Assembly: GCA_963678485.1 (NCBI GenBank)
Contig: OY782882.1
Span: forward strand, 4,030,001-4,094,000
Direction: 5' to 3'
From: CALGYY01 sp963678485
Lineage (GTDB): Bacteria > Bacteroidota > Bacteroidia > Bacteroidales > CAIWKO01
DNA length: 64,000 nucleotides
The position numbers were made by a program, and so were the translations under genes. Below are positions 21,201-28,707 of the stretch, piece by piece. How positions within the stretch are numbered: the first letter of the stretch is position 1; each line of letters begins with the position of its first letter. Below the pieces are notes generated by a model. It saw only the letters and a list, made by a program, of their open reading frames with translations, did not search any database and was not told the origin of the DNA.

Positions 21201-22265
21201 ACTGCCTGCATAATAGGTCGACCAAACAATTTGCTTACTTGTATTGAATTTCATGATGACTAACTGCAAGCCATTATCACCGGCAGTTGGCTGATAATAC
21301 ACACTACCTCCGGGATTAACCATCGGAAAATTTGTGTTGTTGTATGTGTTGAGGACAATGTACATATTGCCATTCGAGTCCCAACTGGGATTAGTATAAG
21401 TGAAGGCAGCAGCTGTTGCAGAACCATCGTAAAAATATGTTGACCAAACCAAGCCCGGATCAATAGTTACCGCTTTGGAACGATCGTATTGTCCAAGCTG
21501 GAATCTGATGGTGTCATTGTCTACTGTGAATTTAGAATCTACGCGTACACCATCCTGAAAACTTTCAGGAGCTTTTTCAATCATTTTTCCCGGCAAAATA
21601 TTGACTACTGCATTGCCCTTTTCATCGATATTAATACTCTCATGCCCTTTGTATAAAATCTTGATCAGATTAGGATTTGCATTTGCCGCTAATTCGAAAT
21701 CATATTTCAACTTTCCTGATTGTATATAAAAAACAAGGTCAATTCCGGGATACACATTTTTGTAACGTATCTTATCATATACCGGAACATTCTGTATTCC
21801 TTCAGGATGTTTTGGATTGAAAAAACTTCGTTTTTCCAATTGCTCGTTTTCTCCAGCAGCCTTAATCAGGCTGGCTCCGGGGAAATTGATATCGATGCGA
21901 TAGAATTCAGCTTTTGTTTTTACAAGATCATCATTGTAATTTCCTTCTGACATTTTTTTCATAATGTCTTCCCATTCCTTATCCGTGTATGGATTGGCAA
22001 CCTTTCCAGCACGAATCTCATCAAATTTCGAAGGTTGGATTTTGTAAAAATAAAACACTACACCTTCGTTGGTGAAAAATACATTAGCCCCAGAGAACTT
22101 TGCAACAAAGAAAACATCATCACGAAATTTTCCTGATTCGTCAAATATTTGTCCTTTGTTTTCTTCAAAGCCTCTGTTAGCGGATATTTCTGGTGCTTCT
22201 TGTGAAAATGAAAAGAATGGTAACATCAGTAAGATGATTCCCAAAATACAGCTGTTGATCTTCAT
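15255..22265 (-). CDS. Giant 2336-aa secreted repeat protein with CHU_C (T9SS type B) tail
   Basis: Largest gene in the window. Order: signal peptide (MKINSCILGIILLMLPFFSFSQ); DUF7948-like domain (about 30-275; EENKGQIFDESGKF); SBBP/propeller-like region (about 280-800; WSTYYAGSQ, WATYYGANG); one Ig-like module (GGAWHWYTGSCGG); six tandem 83-aa BIG2-like modules (about 879-1380); two further Ig/PKD-like modules; an Ig-like module (ASWMWYSGSCSG); six 75-aa modules (about 1714-2163; GGTWSGAGITNTSTG); a SprB-like repeat (GGTAPYTYLWDN); CHU_C (FYIPNIFTPNGDGNND ... DRWGEKVFETSD) ending KGNITMTR. T9SS export expected. Length and repeats suggest an extended stalk reaching away from the cell. Same family as the genes at 4828 and 10705. 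Confidence 0.87.
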   Translation of the reverse strand: MKINSCILGIILLMLPFFSFSQEAPEISANRGFEENKGQIFDESGKFRDDVFFVAKFSGANVFFTNEGVVFYFYKIQPSKFDEIRAGKVANPYTDKEWEDIMKKMSEGNYNDDLVKTKAEFYRIDINFPGASLIKAAGENEQLEKRSFFNPKHPEGIQNVPVYDKIRYKNVYPGIDLVFYIQSGKLKYDFELAANANPNLIKILYKGHESINIDEKGNAVVNILPGKMIEKAPESFQDGVRVDSKFTVDNDTIRFQLGQYDRSKAVTIDPGLVWSTYFYDGSATAAAFTYTNPSWDSNGNMYIVLNTYNNTNFPMVNPGGSVYYQPTAGDNGLQLVIMKFNTSKQIVWSTYYAGSQTANAKFTNQCLAIDQSDNIYIIGSVFYVYALPTAAFPTYNPGGTAYYETEQGNNRNFILKFSSTGVRLWATMFNKTSGSSSSGLELCGITIDASNRLVMTGETYTPPSWNPMPLVNPGGSYYYRGTAVESSVPTLHRFNTSLALEWSTYITQGTAGKYNGNYSSVAVDASNNVFLASSGSGPYTTVNPGGAYVDGTAVTNGRKFSIFKFVSSGALNWCTLYGGDFNSAGSMLWQDPRDLKVASNGDVVIVGRGNANNFPTYATGSAYLQSTLSTGSSSVCDGVILQFSNTGVRKWATYYGANGTSDGTDFWGLGIDASDNITVSGISRTTTFPTLVKAGSYNQATQTGSYAVVFAQFDNAGVRQWASYFGNQTWWSSGGFGLKTQACGTKFVQCGTVDNAYSITTVNPGGGAYFQSSKEGATGSTDFMCELFDEAAGANSTAASSITGTTTICASASTTLSVSGGTLGAGGAWHWYTGSCGGTPAGTGASITVSPGVNTTYYVRAEGTCNTTGCVSVPVNITPNASIASVTGTSPICIGATANYAANSVVLGGGSGAWSSSNNSIASVNGSGVVTGNTAGGCNIIYTISGGCGGTVSQQQAITITPNASIASVSGTSPICIGATANYAANSAVLGGGSGVWSSSNNSIASVNGSGVVTGNAAGGCNIIYTISGGCGGTVSQQQAITVNPNASIASVSGTSPICIGATANYAANSAVLGGGSGAWSSSNNAIASVNGSGVVIGNAAGGCNIIYTISGGCGGTVSQQQAITITPNASIASVSGTSPICIGATANYAANSAVLGGGSGVWSSSNNAIASVNGSGVVTGNAAGGCNIIYTISGGCGGTVSQQQGITVTPNASIASVTGTSPICIGATANYAANSAVLGGGSGVWSSSNNSIATVNGSGVVTGNSAGGCNIIYTISGGCGGTVSQQQAITINPNASITSVTGTSPICPGATTNYSANGIVLGGSGGSGAWSSSNNTIASVNGSGVVTGNSAGNCNIIYTITGGCGGTVSQQQSITVSPATPAVPGAITGSVTVCPGASGLIYSIAGVTDATTYNWLVPAGWSINAGAGSTTISVTAGSAGQDGVITVSAGNSCGTSTTNSLSVSVIPTVAASVSISESANPVCAGTPVTFTASAVNGGGTPSYLWYLNGSSTGVTGDTYSSSSLTNSSQVYCVMTSSAACATGSPSTSNTVIMTINALSVAPTSVNTTVNPVCPGGPSLLTVQGGSLGAGASWMWYSGSCSGSYVGTGASVTVSPSANTDYFVLAQGSCNTSLCASVTLNVTPVSAVASGDQTMCTGDSVLISVSGIGGYSWTPGGQTASSFYVKPIGTTTYTVTALNGSCTASDAVTVNVTSAADASIISAGPYCTGQTPFTLSSVDPGGTWSGAGITNTSTGLFNPATAGAGSHDIIYTIGGSCGDADTVTLVVGTTVDATISAAGPYCADAAAVTLNAATAGGTWSGAGITNTSTGLFNPAVSGSGSFDIIYSIAATCGDADTLTIVVNPAPNATITAAGPFCLDASALNLTAADPGGSWSGTGITNSSLGTFNPATAGVGTHQITYIVPGSCADTGSINITVNAVMNATINPAGPFCSNNPAVNLTAVNTGGTWAGAGITNTSTGLFNPAISGSGSFDVIYTIPGSCGDADTITIVVNPAHNASINPSGPYCETDSPVFLSSFENGGVWIGDGITNATTGSFDPTTAGPGNHEIVYTISGSCGDSDTITIVVNALANTQILSDGPYCDNVGVFNLSAATAGGIWSGAGITNTSTGSFNPVFAGVGTHTIIYLITGSCGNSDTVSLTVLPSPTAYATGTDESCIGKGDGTATASGVGGTAPYTYLWDNTAITPSIAGLEPGQYTVVVRDANGCFAPDSVTIFGATVACETIIPIFYIPNIFTPNGDGNNDVLYARGRGIDNFTLMIYDRWGEKVFETSDLNNGWDGTFRNKIMDAGVFVYSVHVEFSDGTVKNDKGNITMTR
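15775..17125. repeat. Six 75-aa protein modules (diverged tandem array)
   Basis: Six consecutive modules of about 75 codons, each with the pattern GPYC...GG(T/S)WSG(A/T)GITN...GSCGDADT. At the DNA level the copies are clearly diverged, so this is an old array. Three modules of the same type occur in each of the other two giant genes. Confidence 0.75.
18127..19629. repeat. Six tandem 249-bp repeats encoding 83-aa BIG2-like modules
   Basis: Six in-frame copies with period 249 bp (for example the GATGCAATACTTGCATT block recurs at 18616 and 18865). Each encodes NASIASV(S/T)GTSPICIG ... GGCNIIYTISGGCGGTV. Five copies are nearly identical. The one closest to the C-terminus (lowest coordinates) is the most diverged and has a 2-codon insertion. 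High identity points to recent expansion by slippage or unequal recombination. Confidence 0.9.
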
Positions 22266-22757
22266 GAGGTAAGGGTATTTGGATAGTCTGTTTATGTCGG
22301 AGATTTATTTACGAACGCATTAGTTGATTGTAAAGAGGGTGAATATTTATATATTGAAAAATTATATAAAAATTGATCTTCTATGATACATTATTAAACA
22401 GCCCGTTTTTGTATTACGGCAATTTTAATCAATTTTCCGAAAATAACAGAAATTATTGAGTATTTGGTGGCTTTGACCGAGTATTTGACAGGAGGGATTT
22501 CTAGCTTAAGTGAACTTTGATTGTGCCTTTGCTTTATAGCTTTAATGCAATGATAATTGTCCTTTGACTAATGTAAAAAAAAAGCAAACAGAGGTTTTTA
22601 TCAACCTTCTATTTGCCTTACTTAGCGATCCCGGAGGGACTTTTTATTATTTTGCTATTTAGCTGTATTGTAGTTTAATACATCTTTTTCATTTTACTAT
22701 TGTACATCATCTGTAAAACAGTTGTTTCTTGTACGATGCAAATTGGTTATCAAAATG
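22266..22757. other. Intergenic region at the left boundary of the tRNA-Arg islet
   Basis: About 490 AT-rich bases between the starts and ends of minus-strand genes. No gene. It contains a copy of a tRNA-Arg 3' end with its terminator (22575-22641, listed separately). No canonical promoter was recognised for the giant gene starting at 22265. Confidence 0.5.
22575..22641 (-). repeat. tRNA-Arg 3'-end remnant plus terminator (distal att-like repeat)
   Basis: Direct repeat of 26361-26432. It contains the last 15 bases of tRNA-Arg(CCG) plus the discriminator base (22626-22641) and, downstream on the minus strand, a hairpin (AAGGCAAAT.../...GTTTGCTT) with a run of nine T. A 20-base core (22622-22641) is identical to the intact tRNA locus. 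The match ends sharply within the T arm, where the distal copy continues with TTTTTATT. This is the pattern left by integration into a tRNA 3' end, or by loss of most of a second tRNA copy. Confidence 0.75.
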
Positions 22758-24356
22758 TTACTTACCAATTTTCCAGGAAAAACCGAACATCCAAGAAGCC
22801 TTCCAGAGCTTAGTTATTGGTACGGCATCAAATTGTCTTAAGTAAAATTGATCTGTATTATAGGGTTTTCCCAAACGATCAACTTGAGATATTATCGGGC
22901 CTACATTTAAAAATGCACGATGATTTCTTCCAAGAATTGCAGAAATTCCCATTGATCCGCACCACCTTGTTTGGTCATTGAATAGGGCACCTACTCCAAC
23001 GTAAAAGCCATAGTTAAGCCAATAGTCATTTTGAGAATGTGCTTGAAGAAAAATCATTCCGCCAAAACTGGCTTTGACGTTGGGCTCTTGGTAAAGCGCA
23101 GAAAATTTCCCTTGCAATGTGGTGTCCTTTAAAGAATTTCCTTCTAAATATTGCGTTTTGTACAATGAATCTTTGCTAAATATGGAAAATTTTCCATCAT
23201 ACAATCCACTAACAAATAGACCGCCGGAAACACCGATTCGAAAACCCCGGGTCATTTTTATCGTTATCTTATCAAAACATTCTTTTGAATTTGAAATCTT
23301 GTCATACTTATATAAGAATATTGATTGGATATCTTTATCGATACTAATAGGCATCGTGATATATTGTCCATCTGAAGTTGAGAATTCTGTTAGTTTTTTA
23401 TAAGCGACCATTGTTTGCTCAAACCTTGGTAAAATGACTGCACTTCGCGATGAGTCGAAACGCGAGATGTCTTTTGCAAGTTTTGCACAGGATTTCAGAA
23501 GAGCTTCAGAAACCTTAGGATTGCTGCACGTTGAATTCGTTTTTGAAATACTCCCACTAACTAATATTATCCCTGCTTTGATATTTAAAATTTGTTCAAA
23601 GTGTTTTTTTTCACAATTAATTAATTCTATATAGCTTGGAGGGAACAATTTCTTAAATAGGAGAGAATCTTCAGTGATATTTTCGCTTAATGGTTTGATG
23701 ATAAGTTCCATTATCCCAAGGTCTATATCTTTTTTTGATAACAATGGTTTATTAATTACTGATTCATAAAAAGAATTTATATTCTCAATATAATATACAA
23801 ATTGAGAATATTTATTAATTGTGGTCTGAAGAACTCTTGAAATTGAATCTATTCTTTCAGAAAGTTTTAAGTATTTAGCAATGCAACCTGCTTTACCTTT
23901 TTCCTTCTCATCTGCAGTTAGTGCCTTATTCAATCTGTTAGTTTTTGTCAGGAATACAGTGCTATCTATCCCTTCTGTATTGCCTGCAGAATCACATATA
24001 GATGATATGGCAATTTTGCTATTAAAGTTTTCAATGTTTGGTTCAAATCTATCGAACGCAGTGTCCTTGGAGGATAAGGAATACCTAAGTGGATTAAAGC
24101 CGGAAACAGTAACCCTCACTTCCGATCCTTCCTTCATAAGCAATGGTTTGCTAATTTTATATTTGAAACTTGAGTCAGAAAAAAAGGTATGCGATCGAAA
24201 GTCGTAAAAAATCATGTTTTTGTCAAAAATTCGCTTTTTGTATTCGGTTAAATCCTTTTGCTGTGCCATGGAGTGCATGCTGTGAAGTGAAAAGATTATC
24301 GAGAATAACAAAAATGCAATTGTACAAATGATTGAATTGTAGGCTTTGGTTTTCAT
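22758..24356 (-). CDS. Unrecognised exported protein, likely C-terminal outer-membrane barrel
   Basis: 532-aa protein with a signal peptide (about 1-31; long hydrophobic stretch ending SMAQ). Residues 50-110 carry a Bacteroidota-style beta segment (VRVTVSGFNPLRYSLS). The middle (about 140-330) looks mainly alpha-helical and may form coiled coil. The last 150 residues have alternating, aromatic, Gly-rich strands (FRIGVSGGLFVSGLYDG, YGFYVGVGALF) and end in WMFGFSWKIGK, as expected for a small outer-membrane barrel. A minus-strand TATTTTTG (24380-24387) gives a plausible promoter. No known family recognised. It lies inside the tRNA-Arg islet and is more AT-rich than the genes outside. Confidence 0.65.
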   Translation of the reverse strand: MKTKAYNSIICTIAFLLFSIIFSLHSMHSMAQQKDLTEYKKRIFDKNMIFYDFRSHTFFSDSSFKYKISKPLLMKEGSEVRVTVSGFNPLRYSLSSKDTAFDRFEPNIENFNSKIAISSICDSAGNTEGIDSTVFLTKTNRLNKALTADEKEKGKAGCIAKYLKLSERIDSISRVLQTTINKYSQFVYYIENINSFYESVINKPLLSKKDIDLGIMELIIKPLSENITEDSLLFKKLFPPSYIELINCEKKHFEQILNIKAGIILVSGSISKTNSTCSNPKVSEALLKSCAKLAKDISRFDSSRSAVILPRFEQTMVAYKKLTEFSTSDGQYITMPISIDKDIQSIFLYKYDKISNSKECFDKITIKMTRGFRIGVSGGLFVSGLYDGKFSIFSKDSLYKTQYLEGNSLKDTTLQGKFSALYQEPNVKASFGGMIFLQAHSQNDYWLNYGFYVGVGALFNDQTRWCGSMGISAILGRNHRAFLNVGPIISQVDRLGKPYNTDQFYLRQFDAVPITKLWKASWMFGFSWKIGK

Positions 24357-24879
24357 ATTTATTGGTTTTTAGGTTAATGCAAAAATATAAATATTATTTA
24401 ATTGATAATATAATTCTTTAAAAATTGCCAAGGAATGGTGCCCGGCTACATTTTCTTTTATGCGGTTTCCATTAATCTGAGATGAGCAATTTTACTCCAG
24501 CCTTTCATTATGTTATTTAAATGAAAACTATAGGTAATGGTTAATGTTTTGCTCATTTCAAATATGTAGGCTCAGGTATAATCTAGAATTCATGACTCTA
24601 TTTTATCGAGAATTTTTTGGAAAATTAATTCAGTGCTGTAGCTACCATATCAATGAGTGTATAATATTATATCATTAAAAATATAGATTTATACGAAATA
24701 TTGATAAATTTGCTTTTGGTATTATTAATTGATAGATGTTATTTCTGGTGTTACACTTTTTTGTGATGATTACAATCTATGCGTCAAAAGCAAAACATGA
24801 GCACTGTCTCTATATATATTCGAAGCTGTAATGATTATATGATTTAATTGACTTGATTTTTTAAACTAATATTATTATT
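24357..24879. other. AT-rich intergenic region between divergent islet genes
   Basis: About 520 bases with no gene. It holds a minus-strand TATTTTTG (24380-24387) suited to the gene at 24356 and a plus-strand TAAATTTG (24705-24712) 168 bases before the gene at 24880. No repeat or hairpin stands out. Confidence 0.45.
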
Positions 24880-25971
24880 ATGAAAGAGTATTCTGAAGAT
24901 GAACGAAATGCAATGAGGAGTTTTCTTCAAAGAGTTGAAGTGAGATTATCCACAATGCACAGAATTGGAAGTGCTTTTATTGGTGGTGCAGGTCTTTTGC
25001 TACTGTTTCCCGTATTTTTTAAAGAGGTAATAACAGGAATGATGGCTTTATTCATGAATCCGATAGATGGCTCAACTTCTCTTATTGTTTGTGTGTCTAA
25101 GTTCTTACTGTTAATTCCATTTGTTTTTTCTTTGTTTATTCCTTTATATGCCCTTTTCTACTTATTGAGAGACTTGGTCCATTTCTATTTTGTTGGTCAT
25201 ACTCCTGGCTTTCCTTCAACATTGTTCAACCCCCGATTTGTATTATCTGGACTTGCTTTTTCTCCTGATGAATCAAAAGAAGTAAAACGGCAAGTACTGA
25301 TTAATCAATATAGTTCTAATTTAATACATTTTGTGCTTCCTTTTGGTGAGGAACAAGCCAAATACTACGATGAAGTTATTAACAGTAATAGGCAACAGAT
25401 AATTCCAGAAGATAGAAAAATCGAAAATTTGTTCGAGAAAGGTATTATCTCGAAAATTGATGGTGAATCTGAGGTTGCTGTGCATTGTGATGGGATTTTT
25501 GAAAGGAGATCACCACTGGATATAGAAAGGTTTAATGCTGCATTTGGTCTGGCAGGAGTAAAGGATCGCAAATTAATAGAGGAAGTGGCTAAAGGTGAAG
25601 CATCACTTGTTAAACATGCAACAGCACTTAGGAGATTGGTTTTGAGATATATGAAAGCACTTCTAATGTTTATATTGACTACCTTGGTTTCATTTTTCTT
25701 GGTGTCGCTAATAAAAGCTGATAATCTGTGGACAATATTTATTATCGCATGTGGGTATCTTGCCTGGGCGGTGTTAACTCCAATAGTTCTTAAACTCCCA
25801 ATTAATTGGATATATAGCAGTGCTGATCCAAGAGCAGAAAGTGTTGTCGGGAAGGATACTCAATTGGTTGATTTTGAAAGAAGAGTAAGAAAAATTGCAA
25901 CAATTGCGATTATTGCTTCTTGTATGTCAATTTTACTTTTTCTAATAAATATATATCAAATTAATGCATAG
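24880..25971 (+). CDS. Unrecognised multi-pass membrane protein
   Basis: 363-aa protein with about five predicted membrane segments: near residues 30-55, 66-100, 258-278, 285-310 and 338-360 (for example LLLIPFVFSLFIPLYALFYL and IATIAIIASCMSILLFLI). Between segments 2 and 3 is a soluble domain of about 150 residues rich in charged residues. No signal peptide and no catalytic motif noticed. AT-rich composition differs from the flanking genes outside the islet. Divergent from the gene at 22758, and the only other gene between the tRNA-Arg repeats. Function unknown. Confidence 0.6.
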   Translation: MKEYSEDERNAMRSFLQRVEVRLSTMHRIGSAFIGGAGLLLLFPVFFKEVITGMMALFMNPIDGSTSLIVCVSKFLLLIPFVFSLFIPLYALFYLLRDLVHFYFVGHTPGFPSTLFNPRFVLSGLAFSPDESKEVKRQVLINQYSSNLIHFVLPFGEEQAKYYDEVINSNRQQIIPEDRKIENLFEKGIISKIDGESEVAVHCDGIFERRSPLDIERFNAAFGLAGVKDRKLIEEVAKGEASLVKHATALRRLVLRYMKALLMFILTTLVSFFLVSLIKADNLWTIFIIACGYLAWAVLTPIVLKLPINWIYSSADPRAESVVGKDTQLVDFERRVRKIATIAIIASCMSILLFLINIYQINA

Positions 25972-26416
25972 TATGTTATGCAATATTTATTGGTGAATTT
26001 TTTTAATGATTTTATTTGGTTCACCAACTTATATTGGCATACTTGCATCACAACACTTTTCGATTGCAGTTCATTCCATAATTTTCTGACTATTATCCTA
26101 CACATAACTTTTCATTTTGGTCTGTTATCAAAAAACTTTGCTTAAAGTTGAGTTATGTAATAATCGTGTGTCCAATTAATTTTTAACTACCTCAAAGAAG
26201 TCATAATATTAGTGAAATTGTTGTGAATTTTTCTGGACATATGTACAAGAGTTTCGGCTCATAAAAAATATACAATGCAAATTGTAAAATCAACTAATAG
26301 TATTGTAGTGATACTTAAAAAAAATGAAATAATTTGGGCTAGATGTCTTTATTATCAAGGAAAAGAAAAAAGGCAAACCAAAGTATTTTTATCTACTTTC
26401 CATTTGCCTTAATTAG
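25972..26416. other. Non-coding AT-rich region beside tRNA-Arg(CCG)
   Basis: About 445 bases without a gene. The right end holds the terminator of the minus-strand tRNA-Arg. An apparent 67-aa reading frame over the tRNA (plus strand) is an antisense artefact. Confidence 0.5.
26361..26410 (-). terminator. Terminator of tRNA-Arg(CCG)
   Basis: Minus-strand stem AAGGCAAA (26403-26410 complement) with TTTGCCTT (26370-26377 complement), followed by TTTTTCTTTT. Same hairpin type as the distal copy at 22575-22619. Confidence 0.8.
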
Positions 26417-26489
26417 CGATCCCGGAGGGACTCGAACCCCCAACCAACAGAACCGGAATCTGCCATTCTATCCATTGAACTACGGGACC
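26417..26489 (-). tRNA. tRNA-Arg (anticodon CCG)
   Basis: 73-nt cloverleaf on the minus strand: acceptor GGTCCCG/CGGGATC with one G-T pair, anticodon stem GCAGA/TCTGT around loop TTCCGGT (anticodon CCG), T stem GGGGG/CCCTC with loop TTCGAGT, discriminator G; CCA not encoded. Its 3' end is the right boundary of the islet. Confidence 0.95.
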
Positions 26490-26693
26490 GGTAGTGCAAA
26501 GATACAAAGAAGAAACAGAGTGACCAAGGGTAGCGCGTTCGAATAATTTCTGTTGTGATTCTGCTGTTCAATTACTGCTGTCTGTCATTCAATGCCTTAC
26601 TTCCGTCATCCAACAAAATTTCCTTTATGCTTTGTGGGACAGAAAGTACTTTTGCACCTTGATAATATTAGGGGTTTTTGACTAAAATTCGCT

Positions 26694-27131
26694 ATGCCGC
26701 AACATACCTATTTATTTAAAGATGCAGTTTGGGAGTCTTCCGGATGGTACTTCGACAAGGACGGAAACCGATTTGCTGTTGAAGGAATATCTAAGATTAA
26801 CCGTAAAACCAAAGTTTGGCTTAACGATGTTATGCTGAAATTTCTGGATGGACCCAGAAAAGATATCTTTAGTTTTTTCGAGATATTTCCAATTAAAGAG
26901 GGCGAACACCATACGACATTCAAATCACAAACCCCCGATCTTGGCCTCATTCAGGGCGAACTCTCTATTGCCGGAAGTGAAATATTTTTAAAATGGACAG
27001 CGGAGAATTCACATATAAAAGGAACTGATCATATGCATATGGTAAATGATCACCATTATTCCACGGATGGTTTTATCCTATACGGTGAGGAAAAAGTATC
27101 TTCGTGGGAAATACAACTAAAACGAATATAA
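26694..27131 (+). CDS. Conserved-looking hypothetical cytoplasmic protein
   Basis: 145-aa soluble protein without signal peptide or membrane segment. Alternating beta strands with many aromatic residues (SSGWYFDKDGNRFAVEG, STDGFILYGEEKVSSWEIQL) suggest a lipocalin-like barrel, but I do not recognise a family. A TACTTTTG (-7) at 26647-26654 predicts transcription from about 26661. It is followed after 16 bases by the gene at 27148, so the two form an operon that converges with hypD. No functional claim is possible. Confidence 0.65.
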   Translation: MPQHTYLFKDAVWESSGWYFDKDGNRFAVEGISKINRKTKVWLNDVMLKFLDGPRKDIFSFFEIFPIKEGEHHTTFKSQTPDLGLIQGELSIAGSEIFLKWTAENSHIKGTDHMHMVNDHHYSTDGFILYGEEKVSSWEIQLKRI

Positions 27132-27147
27132 ACGATAATTATATATT

Positions 27148-27585
27148 ATGATGGATCATGTAGTTTATGTCGATCATCCAAGCGGAGAACTGGATAAATT
27201 ACTGAATGGTGAAAAATGTATCATCCTGCGTGCAGGTATGGGACGCAAAACACCCTACGGTCGTGTGAAGCCCGGTGAAATATTGTACTTTGTGAATAAT
27301 AATGGCGATGGCTTGGTAAGAGCCGCTGCTGTGGTGAAAAGCGTAAGCAACTCCGATATGCTGACACCCGACGAAAGCAGGAACCTTCTTCTGCTCAAGA
27401 AAAATGAACTGCATCTCGAAATCGAACAGTTTCAGGAATATCTTGGAAAGAAATATATGGTACTTGTTGAAGTGAAAAACGTCTGCCGCATAATGGAATT
27501 CAAACTCGATAAAGCAGCCATGCAATCAGCAGAGGATTGGGTGCCCATTGAAAATATAGAATTGCTGAAACGCAGAGACAGATAA
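27148..27585 (+). CDS. Hypothetical protein, possibly PUA/ASCH-like fold
   Basis: 145-aa soluble protein. The layout, an early strand with Lys/Arg residues (CIILRAGMGRKTPYGRVKPGEILYFVNN) followed by VRAAAVVKSV and YMVLVEVKNV, resembles PUA-like/ASCH domains that bind RNA or modified bases, but key motifs are not certain. It is in an operon with the gene at 26694 and ends 9 bases from the convergent hypD. ATG at 27148 is followed by a second ATG (27151), and either could be used. Confidence 0.6.
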   Translation: MMDHVVYVDHPSGELDKLLNGEKCIILRAGMGRKTPYGRVKPGEILYFVNNNGDGLVRAAAVVKSVSNSDMLTPDESRNLLLLKKNELHLEIEQFQEYLGKKYMVLVEVKNVCRIMEFKLDKAAMQSAEDWVPIENIELLKRRDR

Positions 27586-27594
27586 TAGGTTTGA

Positions 27595-28683
27595 TTACAA
27601 TTCAATATCCGAATAGCGGTAATGTGCCGCACATGATCCTTCGTTAGAAACCATGCAGGCTCCAACTGGATTGGTTGGTGTACATACTTTTCCGAAAAGT
27701 TTGCAATCCAAAGGCTTTTTAATCCCTTTCAAAATTTCTCCACAGATACAGCCTTTATCATCTCGGGTCTCAGGAAGATCAACATTAAAAACTTTCGCTG
27801 CATCATAAGCTGCATATTTATCGCGCAGCTTCATACCACTCGAAGGTATCATGCCGAATCCACGCCACCAATCCGCCTCAAGTTGAAACACTTCATCAAG
27901 TAAGGCCAGCGCTTTTTCGTTGCCCTCTGGCTTCACTACACGATTGTATTGTATCTCAACGCAGGGCTTTCCTTCCTCTATCTGAGTTGCAAGCATCAGT
28001 ACCGATTGCAAAATATCGATCGGCTCGAAGCCAGCAATAACACATGCCAGTCCATACTTTTCAGGAATGAACTGATAAATCGACGATCCTGTAATCGTGC
28101 TAACATGGCCGGGACAAAGATATCCGTTGATTTGTACACCATCGGTTATCAGTGCCTCCATGGCCGGCGGCATTATTTTATGCGATGAAAGTAAAAAGAA
28201 ATTTTTCAGATTTTCTTTATCGGCCTGAACAATGGCAGCTGCACTGCCCGGTGCTGTTGTCTCGAAACCAATTCCTAAAAATACTACAGGACGGTCAGGA
28301 TGTTCGCGTGCAATGCGCAATGCGTCCAACGTTGATCCCACAATACGAATATCGGCGCCACTGGCTTTTTCCTGATCAAGGCTGCTTATTGAACCAGGGA
28401 CGCGGATAAGGTCACCGTAGGTGCAGATGATAAGGTCTTTGGTTCTTCCTAATGCAATGGCATGATCGATAAATGCACGGGAACTAACACAAACGGGACA
28501 GCCAGGTCCAGAAACTAATTTTATATTTTTCGGTAGGAGTGAAGGAATTCCATAACGATGGATGGCCATGGTGTGACCGCCGCAAACCTCCATCAGCACT
28601 ATATTGCGCTGCGTTACTTGCTCTATCTTTCGAACCAGCATGTCGACCAATACTGGATCACGGAACTCTGTGGAAAATTTCAT
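27595..28683 (-). CDS. hypD: Hydrogenase formation protein HypD
   Basis: 362-aa HypD, the [4Fe-4S] scaffold on which, with HypC, the Fe(CN)2CO unit of [NiFe] hydrogenase is assembled. Family motifs are present: MEVCGGHTMAIHRYG, SGPGCPVCVSS, GIGFETTAP, GYLCPGHVSTI, and the C-terminal cluster cysteines in GCICGEILKG, CKLFGKVCTP and GACMVSNEGSCAAHYRY. Length is standard. It lies 24 bases downstream of hypC on the same strand. HypE and HypF, also required, are not in this window. Confidence 0.97.
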   Translation of the reverse strand: MKFSTEFRDPVLVDMLVRKIEQVTQRNIVLMEVCGGHTMAIHRYGIPSLLPKNIKLVSGPGCPVCVSSRAFIDHAIALGRTKDLIICTYGDLIRVPGSISSLDQEKASGADIRIVGSTLDALRIAREHPDRPVVFLGIGFETTAPGSAAAIVQADKENLKNFFLLSSHKIMPPAMEALITDGVQINGYLCPGHVSTITGSSIYQFIPEKYGLACVIAGFEPIDILQSVLMLATQIEEGKPCVEIQYNRVVKPEGNEKALALLDEVFQLEADWWRGFGMIPSSGMKLRDKYAAYDAAKVFNVDLPETRDDKGCICGEILKGIKKPLDCKLFGKVCTPTNPVGACMVSNEGSCAAHYRYSDIEL

Positions 28684-28707
28684 CAGATGGTAAATAAGGT
28701 CACCGTG

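Larger units (their letters stand above)
22575..26432. mobile_element. Putative tRNA-Arg-associated genomic islet
   Basis: 3.8-kb segment bounded by direct repeats of the tRNA-Arg(CCG) 3' end with its terminator. It holds only two genes (22758-24356 and 24880-25971), neither recognised, in AT-rich DNA with long non-coding gaps. No integrase, transposase or replication gene is present, so it would be a remnant, a non-autonomous passenger, or the product of tRNA duplication. The boundaries are seen in the sequence; mobility is inferred. Confidence 0.45.

Noticed and set aside
22575..22641. Considered as a complete second tRNA-Arg gene
   Set aside because: Only the 3' acceptor strand and part of the T arm are present; no D arm or anticodon arm follows.
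26343..26546. 67-aa plus-strand reading frame across tRNA-Arg(CCG)
   Set aside because: Antisense translation of a tRNA (SDPGGTRTPNQQ...), a well-known annotation artefact.
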